In this document: piece by piece, positions 42,120 through 51,737 of the stretch | Position numbering within the stretch: the first letter of the stretch is position 1 | Layout of the letters: the number at the start of each line of letters is the position of its first letter | Assembly (NCBI RefSeq): GCF_000369505.1 | Contig: NZ_KB850055.1 | Span: forward strand, 558,001-622,000 | Direction: 5' to 3' | Length of the DNA stretch: 64,000 nt | DNA from: Acinetobacter sp. NIPH 298 | GTDB taxonomy: Bacteria; Pseudomonadota; Gammaproteobacteria; Pseudomonadales; Moraxellaceae | Program-made: the position numbers and the translations under genes | Notes under the pieces: generated by a model | The model's database searches: none | Told to the model about the DNA's origin: nothing | What the model saw: the letters and a program-made list of their open reading frames with translations, nothing else

Positions 42120-42383
42120 ATGCGTTTAGCTACGAAGATTCCGCCAGAGGCTTTACAAGTATTACGAGAAGGTAAATTAATTGATGCCATCAAGATTACC
42201 CGTGAAAAAACGGGTTTAGGCTTAAAAGAATCAAAAGATTTGGTGGATCAATATTTACAAGATCATCCGCAAGAACAGGCGCGTATCCAAGAACAGTTGG
42301 CCCAGCGTAGTCGAGGGGGAATCAAACTTTTTGTTTTGATCTTCTTTATTTTGGCCATCTTAATTTGGTTTGTGATGAAATAA
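42120..42383 (+). CDS. Small L7/L12-C-terminal-like protein with membrane tail
   Basis: An 87-aa protein. Residues 8-55 match the ribosomal L7/L12 C-terminal fold (LREGKLIDAIKITREKTGLGLKESKDLVDQYL), in which this helical pair binds translation factors. Residues 66-85 form a membrane anchor (IKLFVLIFFILAILIWFVM). Such L7/L12-like membrane proteins are widespread but of unknown function. ATG 42120 is preferred; a TTG further upstream is possible. It ends in a terminator shared with the convergent gene. Confidence 0.68.
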   Translation: MRLATKIPPEALQVLREGKLIDAIKITREKTGLGLKESKDLVDQYLQDHPQEQARIQEQLAQRSRGGIKLFVLIFFILAILIWFVMK

Positions 42384-42386
42384 AAT

Positions 42387-42411
42387 AAAGCCCAGTCAAT
42401 GGGCTTTTTAA
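42387..42411. terminator. Bidirectional terminator between two convergent genes
   Basis: AAAGCCCA pairs perfectly with TGGGCTTT across five bases; T run on the plus strand. Confidence 0.88.
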
Positions 42412-42423
42412 TTCAGTGTAATT

Positions 42424-43752
42424 TTAATCTTCTGGAATTGAGAAGGATTCACTTTCTTGGCTAGATAGGATTTGAGTCACCAGCAGCTGATCAATCTTAT
42501 AGTGATCAATATCGACCACCTCAAATTTGAAACCCGCATATTCTACAGCATCAGCGGGGCGGGGAATCTTGCGTAAACGATACATGATAAAGCCTGCGAT
42601 CGTCTCGTAGTTTTCGTTTTCAGGGAATTCTTCAATTTCCAAGACATGCTTTACATCTTCTATCGGGGTACTGCCATCAATTAACCATGAATGATTATCA
42701 CGTTTAATAATTTGTAGATCTTCTTCCAGCGGTGTAACCCAATCGCCCATCACCGTAATCATAATATCGCTCAAGGTAATGACACCAACCACGAATGCAT
42801 ATTCATTGATAACGACTGCAAATTTTTCTTTGGTTGAACGAAATCGATCCAGTACCTCTGATAAGGTTAGGGTGTCTGGAAGCATGAGAACCGTACGAAT
42901 CGTGGACTCATTCAGCTGTAGCAAAGATTGATTATTTAAAATACGGACCAAAATGTCTTTGGTATCGACATAGCCAATAACTTGGTCAATATGTTCATTG
43001 CAGACTAAAAACTTTGAATAAGGGTATTCAGCTAATTTTTGGCGAATACTACTTTCATTTTCTTTCAGGGTAAAATAAACCACATTTTCTCGCGTGGTCA
43101 TACTTGATGGAACAGTACGTTCTTCTAATTCAAATACATTTTCAATGAAATGATGTTCTTGTTTTTGTAAAACACCTGCTTGAGCGCCAGCATCCATGAC
43201 TGCGGAAATATCATCAAAGGTAATATTGTCATCACGCACCGTATTCACTTTAAATAGGCGGAATAACAAGTTTGCGATCGCATTGATGCCCCAAGCCAAG
43301 GGTTTGCAGACCTTAATAAAGATTTGGATCGGATCGATGACACTAATCGCAATTTTTTCTGGTGCGATCATTGCCAGACGTTTTGGCATCAAATCGGCAA
43401 ATAGAATAAAAAGAGACGTAACGAAAGTAAAGGAAACGGCGAAACCAATGTTTTCTAACCATGGTCCTGTATAAAAGCGACTAATCAGCTCAATAAAATG
43501 AGGCCGAAACGCTGCTTCACCTAAAATACCACCTAAAATAGCAACAGCATTTAGCCCAATTTGTGAAGCGGCAAAGAAATCAGCAGACTGTTCTTGTAGG
43601 TCGAGCACTTTTTGAGCGCGATGCTCTCCAGATTCTGCGAGAATCTTAAGTTTAACTTTGCGAGCACCTGCTAGCGCGATTTCAGTGAGTGATAAAAAGC
43701 CTGCTGCAACAATCAGCATGGCAATGATAATGATATTTTGTACGAGACTCAC
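42424..43752 (-). CDS. CNNM/CBS-domain membrane protein (CorC/HlyC family)
   Basis: A 442-aa protein of the hemolysin-like/CNNM group linked to magnesium or polyamine export. N-terminal CNNM membrane domain of three to four segments (residues 5-25, 60-78, 100-120, 140-165) with LSLTEIALAGARK; two CBS domains around 210-345 (MTTRENVVYFTL, RFRSTKEKFAVVINEYAFVVGVITLSDIM); and a C-terminal CorC_HlyC domain (360-440, YETIAGFIMYRLRKIPRPAD). Topology and order match E. coli YtfL/PaeA-like proteins. Substrate not deducible from sequence alone. Confidence 0.85.
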   Translation of the reverse strand: MSLVQNIIIIAMLIVAAGFLSLTEIALAGARKVKLKILAESGEHRAQKVLDLQEQSADFFAASQIGLNAVAILGGILGEAAFRPHFIELISRFYTGPWLENIGFAVSFTFVTSLFILFADLMPKRLAMIAPEKIAISVIDPIQIFIKVCKPLAWGINAIANLLFRLFKVNTVRDDNITFDDISAVMDAGAQAGVLQKQEHHFIENVFELEERTVPSSMTTRENVVYFTLKENESSIRQKLAEYPYSKFLVCNEHIDQVIGYVDTKDILVRILNNQSLLQLNESTIRTVLMLPDTLTLSEVLDRFRSTKEKFAVVINEYAFVVGVITLSDIMITVMGDWVTPLEEDLQIIKRDNHSWLIDGSTPIEDVKHVLEIEEFPENENYETIAGFIMYRLRKIPRPADAVEYAGFKFEVVDIDHYKIDQLLVTQILSSQESESFSIPED

Positions 43753-43800
43753 ACGTCACCTAGATTTTCATCATTATTAATTATCATAATGTTTTAACAT

Positions 43801-43837
43801 AAAAAAGACGCTGAGTTAATCTTTAGATCAACTCAGC
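43801..43837 (-). terminator. Terminator after the LysR gene
   Basis: GCTGAGTTAATC (43810-43821) pairs with GATCAACTCAGC (43826-43837) with one mismatch; on the minus strand a T run follows (43801-43806). Confidence 0.88.
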
Positions 43838-43884
43838 ACTACTCATATTTTAAAGTGAAAAGACTTTAAGGTAATGAGCTAATT

Positions 43885-44874
43885 TTAGTATTGTGAAAAC
43901 TGTGAGTTATTTAATAAAAACTCACGGTTTTCTTCTTCAATCATTTGTCGCGCGACAAATAGAATCAGTTGTCTTAACCAACGGTGCGCTGGATGATGAT
44001 GAAGTAAAGGACACCAAGCCATTTTAAGTTCAAATTCTGGAATATAAAAAGGAGGATCTTTGATGACCAGTCTTTGATTTTGTGTTTGTAGTTGTGCCAT
44101 CCGTGTTGGGAGCGTTGCGATTAAATCAACATTTTGAGCTAAAAGGGCAGGCATTTGATAGTGTCGGGTAAAGACTGAAATCTTACGACGTTGACCGATA
44201 CGTTCTAATGCTTGATCAATCCAACCTAAACCCGCTTGTTTGTCTGGATTTACACCGAAGCCAACGCCCATCCCTGTTTTTGATACCCAAATATGTTGAG
44301 CATCTAAATAACTTTTGAGGTTGAGGTGGGTAACGGCAGGGTGCTTATCATTTAAAATACAACTAAAGCTATCACGCCAAACTAAGACTTGGTGAAAGCT
44401 TTGCGGAATTTCATTGAAACGGTTAATGGCTAAATCGACTTTGCCTTGTTCCATGTCTCGATATGAGACATCGCTTGGGGTCAAAAAGTCGAGTACGACA
44501 TTGGGTGCTTCTGAGCGTAATGCTTTGACTAAGCGAGGAACTAAAGTTGCCTCAGCATAGTCAGATGTCATAATGCGAAACACGCGAGTACTGGTGTATG
44601 GTCTGAACTCGGTACGCGGTTCCAGAATCATCGAAAGGTCTGATAGTGCATCACGAATACGAGGTTGTAATTCTAATGCACGTTCAGTCGGGGTCATGCC
44701 TTCTGATGAACGGATCAATAAAGGATCATTAAATAAATTACGTAAACGACGTAAAATATTACTCATCGCTGGTTGGGTAACACCGAGCTGTTCCGCGGCG
44801 CGTGTGACATTTTTTTCACGAAGAAGTACATCAAGATATATTAATAAATTGAGATCGACCCGTTCCAGATTCAT
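43885..44874 (-). CDS. LysR-type transcriptional regulator
   Basis: A 329-aa regulator. The helix-turn-helix is at residues about 23-43 (VTRAAEQLGVTQPAMSNILRRL), preceded by a VDLNLLIYLDVLL start of the LeuO/NodD-like subgroup. The effector-binding half includes RVFRIMTSDYAEATLVPRL. The inducer is unknown. It is divergent from aceA across a 533-base gap, so it may control aceA or itself; this is a positional inference. A dyad-rich AT stretch lies just upstream. Confidence 0.85.
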   Translation of the reverse strand: MNLERVDLNLLIYLDVLLREKNVTRAAEQLGVTQPAMSNILRRLRNLFNDPLLIRSSEGMTPTERALELQPRIRDALSDLSMILEPRTEFRPYTSTRVFRIMTSDYAEATLVPRLVKALRSEAPNVVLDFLTPSDVSYRDMEQGKVDLAINRFNEIPQSFHQVLVWRDSFSCILNDKHPAVTHLNLKSYLDAQHIWVSKTGMGVGFGVNPDKQAGLGWIDQALERIGQRRKISVFTRHYQMPALLAQNVDLIATLPTRMAQLQTQNQRLVIKDPPFYIPEFELKMAWCPLLHHHPAHRWLRQLILFVARQMIEEENREFLLNNSQFSQY

Positions 44875-45407
44875 AAAAAAAATACCGAAAATAAAATCTT
44901 TAAATTGTGCTGGATTATGACATATTTAAAGCAGTTTGCGTAACTTAATACGATATAAAAACAATTGCACAGTAATGAATGGCGTAAGCTATTGAAAGCA
45001 TAATTCTGTCTTGTTCAGCAGTCAATTTGCGCTATTTTTGGGAGGAAAGAATATGGGTATAATAAAAAAGATCACAATGAAGCGCTATCGAATCGGTTTT
45101 TTTTAACGCTTTTTCTGATTTAAAGAAAGCAGATATTGCGTGTTACAACAGCATCGAGACAGTGCTGATGAACTTTTAATGAAAAAAATATAATTTAAAA
45201 CAATATCTTAAATTGATTATATGTTATTGTGAATACGTCTTTATCCATGTATTTTTTAAAAAAATACTGAAGATTAACCTAGAATATTGGATAAATTCGT
45301 TTGCAAAGACTAAGCTGTGAAACATGTTGATGAAGTGCTTGAAATCTAGACTGCGAAAAGCATGATTTTTAGCAATCATTCGATGCCAATCCTCAAAGGA
45401 ATATATC
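44875..45407. promoter_or_regulatory. Long regulatory gap between lysR-type gene and aceA
   Basis: Contains a 17-codon ORF with strong ribosome site (45053-45106), a weak AAGCG/CGCTT hairpin with T run over its end, and a candidate aceA promoter TTGTGA (45227-45232), 17 bases, TATTTT (45250-45255). The region is very AT-rich with several A and T tracts. No further gene is seen. Confidence 0.45.
45053..45106 (+). CDS. Possible 17-aa leader peptide upstream of aceA
   Basis: ATG 45053 has a near-consensus GGAGGAAAG upstream, the best ribosome site in the region. The product MGIIKKITMKRYRIGFF is short and basic, stopping at TAA 45104-45106. A weak stem and T run overlap its end, about 300 bases before aceA. 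It may be a leader peptide or chance; no similarity is known to me. Confidence 0.3.
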   Translation: MGIIKKITMKRYRIGFF

Positions 45408-47009
45408 ATGACTACATATCAAACAGCGATTGATGCAATCCGCGAACTAAAAGCAAAATTCGGCGACACTTGGCGCGATATTAGCCCAGAAGATGCTGCG
45501 CGTATGCAATTGCAAAACCAATTCAAAACAGGTCTAGATATTGCTAAATATACCGCTGCAATTATGCGTCGTGATATGGCTGAATATGATGCTGACTCTA
45601 GCAAATACACTCAATCATTAGGTTGCTGGCACGGTTTTATCGCGCAACAAAAAATGATTGCGAACAAAAAATACTTCGGTACAACTGAACGTCGTTATAT
45701 CTACCTTTCTGGTTGGATGGTTGCTGCACTTCGTTCAGAATTTGGTCCACTTCCTGACCAATCTATGCATGAAAAAACTTCAGTTGCTGCGTTAATTGGT
45801 GAAATCTACACCTTCTTACGTCAAGCTGATGCGAAAGAATTAAACGATTTATTCCGCGCGCTTAAAAAAGCAAAAGAAGCGGGTGATACAGCTAAAGCTG
45901 CTGAAATCACTGCTCAAATCGATGGTTTCCAAACTCACGTTGTGCCAATTATTGCGGACATCGATGCTGGTTTCGGTAACGAAGAAGCAACTTACTTACT
46001 TGCTAAGAAAATGATCGAAGCAGGTGCTTGTGCACTTCAAATCGAAAACCAAGTATCTGACGCGAAACAATGTGGTCACCAAGCTGGTAAAGTAACAGTT
46101 CCACATGAAGACTTTATCGCTAAGATCCATGCATTACGTTATGCATTCTTAGAAATGGGTCTTGATGACGGTATCATCGTTGCACGTACTGACTCTGAAG
46201 GCGCTGACTTAACTCAAAAAATCCCAGTGGTTAAAGAGCCAGGTGACATCGCTTCTCAGTACATTAGCTATTTAGAAACTTCTGAAATTGATATTGCTGA
46301 TGCTCAAGAAGACGAAATCTTGATCAAACGTAATGGTAAATTACACCGTCCTAAGCGTTTAGCTTCTGGTTTATATCAGTTCCGTGCTGACACTCAAATT
46401 GACCGTGTTGTACTTGACTGTGTATCTAGCCTTCAAAATGGTGCTGACCTTCTTTGGATCGAAACTGCGACTCCAAACGTTGACGAAATCGCTCACATGG
46501 TTAACCGTGTACGTGAAACTGTTCCAAATGCGAAGCTTGTTTATAACAACAGCCCATCATTCAACTGGACTTTAAACTTCCGTCAACAAGCTTACGATCG
46601 TTGGGTTGCTGAAGGTAAAGACGTTTCTGCTTACGACCGTGCTAAATTAATGAGCGCTGAGTACGATGAGACTGAATTGGCTGCTGATGCTGATGCTAAA
46701 ATCCGTACTTTCCAAGCAGATGCTTCTCGTGAAGCGGGTGTGTTCCATCACTTGATCACACTTCCGACTTACCATACTGCTGCGCTTTCTACTCATGAGC
46801 TTGCACAAGGTTACTTCGGTTCTGAAGGTATGTTGGCTTATGTTGCTGGCGTACAACGTAAAGAAATCCGCGGTGGTATCGCATGTGTTAAACACCAAGC
46901 AATGGCTGGTTCTGACATCGGTGATGACCATAAAGAAATCTTCGCTGGCGACAATGCATTGAAAGCTGGTGATGATTCTAAAAACACAATGAACCAATTC
47001 GGTGGCTAA
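45408..47009 (+). CDS. aceA: Isocitrate lyase (long form)
   Basis: A 533-aa enzyme of the glyoxylate shunt, splitting isocitrate into glyoxylate and succinate during growth on acetate, fatty acids or alkanes. The catalytic Cys loop is KQCGHQAGK (about 222-230), as in the longer Pseudomonas/Acinetobacter form, with the metal-binding IADIDAGFGN (residues 184-193) and IIVARTDSEG motifs. SD AAAGGAA precedes ATG 45408. It stands alone between its long leader and a strong terminator. Alkane use implied by rubAB nearby would need this pathway. Confidence 0.96.
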   Translation: MTTYQTAIDAIRELKAKFGDTWRDISPEDAARMQLQNQFKTGLDIAKYTAAIMRRDMAEYDADSSKYTQSLGCWHGFIAQQKMIANKKYFGTTERRYIYLSGWMVAALRSEFGPLPDQSMHEKTSVAALIGEIYTFLRQADAKELNDLFRALKKAKEAGDTAKAAEITAQIDGFQTHVVPIIADIDAGFGNEEATYLLAKKMIEAGACALQIENQVSDAKQCGHQAGKVTVPHEDFIAKIHALRYAFLEMGLDDGIIVARTDSEGADLTQKIPVVKEPGDIASQYISYLETSEIDIADAQEDEILIKRNGKLHRPKRLASGLYQFRADTQIDRVVLDCVSSLQNGADLLWIETATPNVDEIAHMVNRVRETVPNAKLVYNNSPSFNWTLNFRQQAYDRWVAEGKDVSAYDRAKLMSAEYDETELAADADAKIRTFQADASREAGVFHHLITLPTYHTAALSTHELAQGYFGSEGMLAYVAGVQRKEIRGGIACVKHQAMAGSDIGDDHKEIFAGDNALKAGDDSKNTMNQFGG

Positions 47010-47028
47010 GCCCTGATTTGATTCAAAA

Positions 47029-47060
47029 AAAACCCTGCTGATAAAGCAGGGTTTTTTTAT
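47029..47060 (+). terminator. Intrinsic terminator after aceA
   Basis: AACCCTGC pairs with GCAGGGTT across a seven-base loop, flanked by A and T runs. Confidence 0.92.
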
Positions 47061-47081
47061 ACTTAGATTGATATTTACCGA

Positions 47082-47109
47082 TAAAAAATGCTCACAATGT
47101 GTGAGCATT
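47082..47109 (-). terminator. Terminator after the NlpE-like gene
   Basis: AATGCTCACA pairs perfectly with TGTGAGCATT around ATG; on the minus strand six T follow. Confidence 0.88.
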
Positions 47110-47122
47110 CATCGCAGAAAAA

Positions 47123-47599
47123 TTATTCTGCTTCTTTGTTGAGTTGGTATTTATCTGCGAGTGCACCTGTGATTTCATTGCCTTCTAAATCAAGTGCTTT
47201 TAAGTAGCCTTCGGCAACAAAGTATTTGCGGCTATCACCAGCTTTGTCTAGTTCAATAATAGATGTGTTGTTGCGATCAAACTGGAAGCTACCTTTACTT
47301 TCAAAAGATTTCCCATCACCTTTACCGAGATAAGTTTCTTCTAATTCAAAAGTTTTATCCGAATTAAGCTCTAGTTTTGTTTCGATACCTTCACAATCGG
47401 CGCAAGGTAATACACCTTTATAGCTACCATTCCAATCTAAAGAGTTTTCTGCGGTATGTTCACGATCGATCATCGGTTCAGATGCAGCCTCTGTTGTTAC
47501 TGCAGGAGGGGTTGAGTGGTCATCTTTTGGTGTTTCTGACTTATTACAAGCCACTAGAAATACAGATGCAAGCGAAACTGCGATTATTGATTTTTTCAT
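47123..47599 (-). CDS. NlpE-like envelope lipoprotein
   Basis: A 158-aa lipoprotein. Lipobox LVAC with Cys18 after a short signal peptide. The Thr/Pro/Ala-rich linker is followed by a beta barrel of the NlpE N-terminal type, with the CxxC motif in LPCADCEGIETKL (residues about 66-78) and SYKGVLP before it. In enteric bacteria NlpE senses surface contact and copper or lipoprotein stress through Cpx; Acinetobacter signalling partners are unknown. Convergent with aceA. Confidence 0.83.
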   Translation of the reverse strand: MKKSIIAVSLASVFLVACNKSETPKDDHSTPPAVTTEAASEPMIDREHTAENSLDWNGSYKGVLPCADCEGIETKLELNSDKTFELEETYLGKGDGKSFESKGSFQFDRNNTSIIELDKAGDSRKYFVAEGYLKALDLEGNEITGALADKYQLNKEAE

Positions 47600-47740
47600 C
47601 TTAGATACAACCCTGTGAAAATATTGATACCCAAGTTATGAGATTTTAAAAGAAAATAATAGTAGGGGAGTGTAAGTGTTATTTAATTTTTGGTAAAACA
47701 GGACGGTTAAGATGAAACTGAGATGTATCAAATATATAAG

Positions 47741-47776
47741 AAGAAAGGCACCTATCTTTCGATAGGTGCCTTTCTT
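47741..47776 (-). terminator. Terminator after tRNA-Gly
   Basis: AAGAAAGGCACCTATC (47741-47756) pairs perfectly over 16 bases with GATAGGTGCCTTTCTT (47761-47776) around a GAAA tetraloop on the minus strand. Confidence 0.9.
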
Positions 47777-47782
47777 TGAATC

Positions 47783-47858
47783 TGGAGCGGGAAAGGAGAC
47801 TCGAACTCCCGACCCCAACCTTGGCAAGGTTATGCTCTACCAACTGAGCTATTCCCGC
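47783..47858 (-). tRNA. tRNA-Gly (GCC anticodon)
   Basis: A 76-nt cloverleaf on the minus strand. Acceptor GCGGGAA pairs with TTCCCGC, D arm AGCTCAGTTGGTAGAGC, anticodon loop TTGCCAA giving anticodon GCC, T arm with GTTCGAG, and an encoded CCA end (47783-47785). It lies between the NlpE-like gene and cysS and ends in a strong terminator. Confidence 0.97.
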
Positions 47859-47933
47859 AATATGGACGCATTATAGAGTGTTTAATAAAACTGTCAACTC
47901 TATAAGTTGTTGATTGGTTGTTTTTTGACTAAA

Positions 47934-49355
47934 TTAGTCAGCGCGACGCCAAATCGTGCCTTGACGGCTATCTTCAAGTACCACACCTTGATCGAGCAAG
48001 GATTGACGAATTGCATCTGCCTTCGCAAAGTCTTTGGCTTTTTTTGCATCTACACGTTGTTGTATGAAATCTTCAATTTCTGTATCAGATAGAGAAAGGG
48101 CTTCTTGACCAATATTAGACTTTAAAAAATCATCTACATCGTGTTGAACTAAAGCTAAAACATTGGTTAGGTTTCGTAGCGTAGAGTATAGAACGGTCGC
48201 TTGTTCAGCCTGTTCGTCTTTTACAGCACGATTCAATTCTTTATTTAGTTCAAATAATACCGCCATCGCTTCAGCAGTATTAAAGTCATCTCGCATGGCA
48301 TTGTTAAAACGTTCAACGAAACTGGCTTCTAATGTTTCAACTGTTTTTTGTCCATAAACTTGTTGATAGGCTTTAAAAGAATGATAAAAACGGCTAAGAG
48401 CTGTTTTGGCTTCTTTTAATGCAACATCGGAAAAGTTGACTGGACTACGATAATGCGACGACACGATGAAATAGCGAATGACTTCGGGATGGAATTTTTC
48501 CATCACATCACGAATGGTAAAGAAGTTGCCTAAAGATTTAGACATTTTCTCGCCATCAACATTGATGAAACCAACGTGCATCCAATAATTTACATATTGT
48601 TCGCCAGTAGAAGCTTCACTTTGCGCGATTTCATTCTCATGGTGTGGGAACATCAGATCTGAGCCGCCACCATGAATGTCAAAGTGATTGCCTAAGCAGC
48701 AGGTCGACATGGCAGAACATTCGATATGCCAACCGGGACGACCATTGCCCCAAGGAGAAGCCCAAGCAGGTTCATTGGCTTTGGCGTGTTTCCAAAGTAC
48801 AAAATCAAAAGGGTGTTTTTTATCAACTTCGACATCAACACGTTCTGATGCACCTGCTTGCATATCATCTAGTTTGCGACCTGATAAGCGACCATATTTA
48901 TTGAATTTAGTCACTTCAAAATAGACATCACCATTTGCAGCAGGATAAGCCGCACCTTTATCTACTAAAGTGCTGATCATGCTTTGCATCTGATCAATAT
49001 AATCTGTCGCTTTCGGTGCTTCATCAGGTGCGATACAGCCTAAGTTTGTCGCATCTTCATTCATTGCCTCAATAAATCGAGCAGTGAGTTGTTGAATGCT
49101 TTCACCATTTTCATTGGCACGAGCAATGATTTTGTCGTCTATGTCAGTAATGTTGCGAATGTAGCGAACTTTCCAGCCTTGACTACGCAAGAAGCGGGTA
49201 ATGAAGTCGAATGCAACCATAACGCGAGCATGTCCAATATGACAGTAATCGTATACGGTCATACCACAGACATAGATATCGATTTGTCCTTCGTTACGTG
49301 GGACAAATTCAACTTTTTTACGTTGCTCTGAGTTATATAAAACAAAAGGTTGCAT
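47934..49355 (-). CDS. cysS: Cysteinyl-tRNA synthetase
   Basis: A 473-aa class I synthetase that charges tRNA-Cys. Zinc ligand region [17 protein letters not shown] with HIGH-type CHIGHAR (about residues 29-44), [14 protein letters not shown], and KMSKSLGN (about 265-272) are all present, with a helical anticodon-binding end. ATG 49355 is chosen over an in-frame ATG four codons earlier. Upstream is divergent to kdsD. Confidence 0.96.
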   Translation of the reverse strand: MQPFVLYNSEQRKKVEFVPRNEGQIDIYVCGMTVYDYCHIGHARVMVAFDFITRFLRSQGWKVRYIRNITDIDDKIIARANENGESIQQLTARFIEAMNEDATNLGCIAPDEAPKATDYIDQMQSMISTLVDKGAAYPAANGDVYFEVTKFNKYGRLSGRKLDDMQAGASERVDVEVDKKHPFDFVLWKHAKANEPAWASPWGNGRPGWHIECSAMSTCCLGNHFDIHGGGSDLMFPHHENEIAQSEASTGEQYVNYWMHVGFINVDGEKMSKSLGNFFTIRDVMEKFHPEVIRYFIVSSHYRSPVNFSDVALKEAKTALSRFYHSFKAYQQVYGQKTVETLEASFVERFNNAMRDDFNTAEAMAVLFELNKELNRAVKDEQAEQATVLYSTLRNLTNVLALVQHDVDDFLKSNIGQEALSLSDTEIEDFIQQRVDAKKAKDFAKADAIRQSLLDQGVVLEDSRQGTIWRRAD

Positions 49356-49528
49356 AAGGGTTTTCAAACACTCTACAAAAATCGTGATTCATCATAACGT
49401 ATGCACCATATTTCATAAAGTTGTCTGGAGAAAAAAGATCAGAGGGAACAAGTATTTTTATTATGGTTGATTTTAGCTTGTTTTATATCTCTTCATCTTC
49501 CTTGAAAACTTATACATTTAGAAACGTG

Positions 49529-49552
49529 TATAATTCACAGTTATGCTAGAAT
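49529..49552 (+). promoter_or_regulatory. Candidate kdsD operon promoter
   Basis: A consensus -10 TATAAT at 49529-49534 and an extended -10 TGCTAGAAT (TAGAAT 49547-49552) lie 70-90 bases ahead of kdsD; neither has a good -35 at 17 bases. Confidence 0.4.
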
Positions 49553-49621
49553 CTGCCGTATTCTTTTGATTAAAATTATCTACTATCAAGTGGATTGAGC
49601 ATTACTTTGAGTCAAACTCAC

Positions 49622-50599
49622 ATGTCACAAGTCATAAATTTCCAAAAAAGCGCATTGGAAACCTTGCGTATTGAACAACAAGCCATAGAAGTGCTTGCCA
49701 CACAAATTGATGAGCGCTTTGATCGTGCATGTGAAATCTTATTGCAGTGCAAAGGGCGCGTCGTGATCACGGGTATGGGCAAATCAGGTCATATCGGTCG
49801 CAAAATGGCAGCAACTTTTGCTTCAACAGGCACGCCATCATTCTTTATGCATCCGGGTGAGGCAGGACATGGTGACTTAGGCATGTTGGTGCGTGGAGAT
49901 GTTTTGATTGCGATTTCTAACTCTGGAAAGAGTGATGAAATTATGATGTTGATGCCTTTGATCAAGCATCTAGAAGTGCCTTTGATTACCATTAGTCGTG
50001 ATGATAAAGGTCCAATGCCACAAAATGCAGATATTCCGCTGACACTAGGTTTAGCGGATGAAGCTTGTCCTTTAGGTTTAGCACCGACATCGAGTACCAC
50101 CGCAACACTTGTGTTAGGTGATACTTTGGCAGTTGCGTTATTGGAAGCGCGTGGATTTACCGCTGATGATTTTGCGCGTTCACATCCAGCGGGTGCGTTG
50201 GGCAAGCGTTTACTTCTACATGTGAAGCACTTGATGCATACCGGTGCAGAGTTGCCAAAAGTTCATCCTGATACACCGATGAATAAGGTGCTGTACGAGA
50301 TTTCTGATAAACGGCTGGGCCTGACCACTGTTGTTGATGAGCAAGATACCTTATTGGGGATTTTTACTGATGGTGATTTGCGTCGAATGATCGATCGGCA
50401 ACAGGGTTTTGATGTGAATGCTGCTGTATCCGCTGTGATGACGGAAAATCCGATGACGATTTCTCAAGAAGCTCGAGCAGTGGAAGCATTGGAAAAAATG
50501 CATGAGAAAAAAATTAACCAATTCGTTGTTGTTGATGATGCTAAAAAAGTAATTGGTGTTATTAGTATGCACGATCTTATTGAAGCTGGAGTAAATTAA
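49622..50599 (+). CDS. kdsD: Arabinose-5-phosphate isomerase
   Basis: A 325-aa enzyme converting ribulose-5-phosphate to arabinose-5-phosphate, the first step of Kdo synthesis. The SIS sugar isomerase domain (residues 35-165) has GMGKSGHIGRKMA and SNSGKSDEI; a tandem CBS pair follows (about 200-320). ATG 49622 gives the usual KdsD length and removes nine unsupported codons. It starts a tight operon with kdsC and lptCAB; kdsC follows after three bases. Confidence 0.95.
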   Translation: MSQVINFQKSALETLRIEQQAIEVLATQIDERFDRACEILLQCKGRVVITGMGKSGHIGRKMAATFASTGTPSFFMHPGEAGHGDLGMLVRGDVLIAISNSGKSDEIMMLMPLIKHLEVPLITISRDDKGPMPQNADIPLTLGLADEACPLGLAPTSSTTATLVLGDTLAVALLEARGFTADDFARSHPAGALGKRLLLHVKHLMHTGAELPKVHPDTPMNKVLYEISDKRLGLTTVVDEQDTLLGIFTDGDLRRMIDRQQGFDVNAAVSAVMTENPMTISQEARAVEALEKMHEKKINQFVVVDDAKKVIGVISMHDLIEAGVN

Positions 50600-50602
50600 G
50601 CC

Positions 50603-51142
50603 ATGGCATCGTATGCTTTACAAGAACAAGCACGTCATTTACAAGCACTGGTGCTTGATGTGGATGGGATTTTAAGCGATGGCTTTGTAACCTTAACCAA
50701 TTCTGGCGATGAAATTAAATCATTTGATATTCGCGATGGTTTAGGGATGAAATTGGTTCAAAAAGCGGGCATGAAAGTGATTATTATCACAGGCCGTAAA
50801 AGTCATATTGTTGAAAAACGTATGTCGGATTTGGGCGTAGATTTGGTTTTCCAAGGGCGTGAAGATAAAGGCGTGGCACTACGTGAAGCTTGTGCGCAGT
50901 TCAATATCTTACCTGAAGACTGCTTATATATGGGCGATGATTGGCCTGATTTATCTGCATTTGCCATTGCGGGTATGAGTATTACAGTGCCGAATGGCCA
51001 TGAAGAAGTACGTCGACGTGCCCACTTGGTGACGCAAGCAATGGGTGGCCGTGGGGCTGTAAGAGAGGTCTGTGATATGTTATTGATGGCAAAAGGTGTT
51101 TACCAAGAGCTGCTTGAAAAATATCTTGCGGTACCACATTAA
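50603..51142 (+). CDS. kdsC: 3-deoxy-D-manno-octulosonate-8-phosphate phosphatase
   Basis: A 179-aa HAD-type phosphatase that makes free Kdo. The nucleophile motif is LDVDGILSDG (Asp near residue 18), with ITGRK (motif II), the Lys in REDKG, and MGDDWPDLSAF (motif IV). It is a small capless HAD forming tetramers. Spacing (three bases before it, 46 to lptC) and order match the conserved kdsD-kdsC-lptCAB operon. Confidence 0.95.
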   Translation: MASYALQEQARHLQALVLDVDGILSDGFVTLTNSGDEIKSFDIRDGLGMKLVQKAGMKVIIITGRKSHIVEKRMSDLGVDLVFQGREDKGVALREACAQFNILPEDCLYMGDDWPDLSAFAIAGMSITVPNGHEEVRRRAHLVTQAMGGRGAVREVCDMLLMAKGVYQELLEKYLAVPH

Positions 51143-51188
51143 TATACTTAATAGCGTTGATTTGCTCAAAGGTTAGGTAACCCTGTTT

Positions 51189-51737
51189 ATGGATACCAAA
51201 GTTTTATATGTTGTTGCTATTGTGGTCGCTTCTGTAAGTGGCGGCTTTTACTACTTTAGCGGCAAGGCAAAAAAGTTGGATGTAGACTCAGCGAAGAATA
51301 TGACTTATTCAGCGCATGGGGTTCATTTAACGCAAACAGATGAACAGGGTAATTTGTACATTCGTGCTGAAGTAAAACAACTACAGCAGGATATGCAGCA
51401 GAAAACCTCGCAGCTTGACCAACTGAAAGCGGTTATGTACAAACAGGGAAAACCTGATGCCACTTTTTCTGCCCTACGAGCAAATGGTTATGATGAAAAC
51501 CGTAAAATTGTATTGGCTGGAGATGTTGTCGTCACAAACTTGTCGGATCAGGGCAACATGGAGTTTCATACAGATGAAATTACCGGTTATCCAAAAACAA
51601 GAGAACTAGAAACCCAACACCAAGTCATTGTTCAATCCCCAACAACCGAATTTGTGAGTCAGGGTTTAAAAGCAAATTTGAATGATGGTCAATATGAATT
51701 TTATAAAGTTCGAGGAAAGTATGCGCCAAGCTCTTAA
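51189..51737 (+). CDS. lptC: LPS export protein LptC
   Basis: A 182-aa inner-membrane-anchored periplasmic protein. One N-terminal membrane segment (residues 4-22, KVLYVVAIVVASVSGGFYY) is followed by a beta-jellyroll with the pattern DSAKNMTYSAHGVHLTQTDEQG and a C-terminal strand set (TDEITGYPKTRELETQ). It hands lipooligosaccharide from LptB2FG to LptA. Overlaps lptA by 17 bases, suggesting coupled synthesis. Confidence 0.9.
   Translation: MDTKVLYVVAIVVASVSGGFYYFSGKAKKLDVDSAKNMTYSAHGVHLTQTDEQGNLYIRAEVKQLQQDMQQKTSQLDQLKAVMYKQGKPDATFSALRANGYDENRKIVLAGDVVVTNLSDQGNMEFHTDEITGYPKTRELETQHQVIVQSPTTEFVSQGLKANLNDGQYEFYKVRGKYAPSS

Noticed and set aside
46647-47108. 153-codon minus-strand frame opposite the end of aceA
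   Set aside because: Antisense to isocitrate lyase and its terminator; product has no motif.
50351-50572. 73-codon minus-strand frame opposite kdsD
   Set aside because: Mirror of the CBS region of kdsD without any initiation signals.
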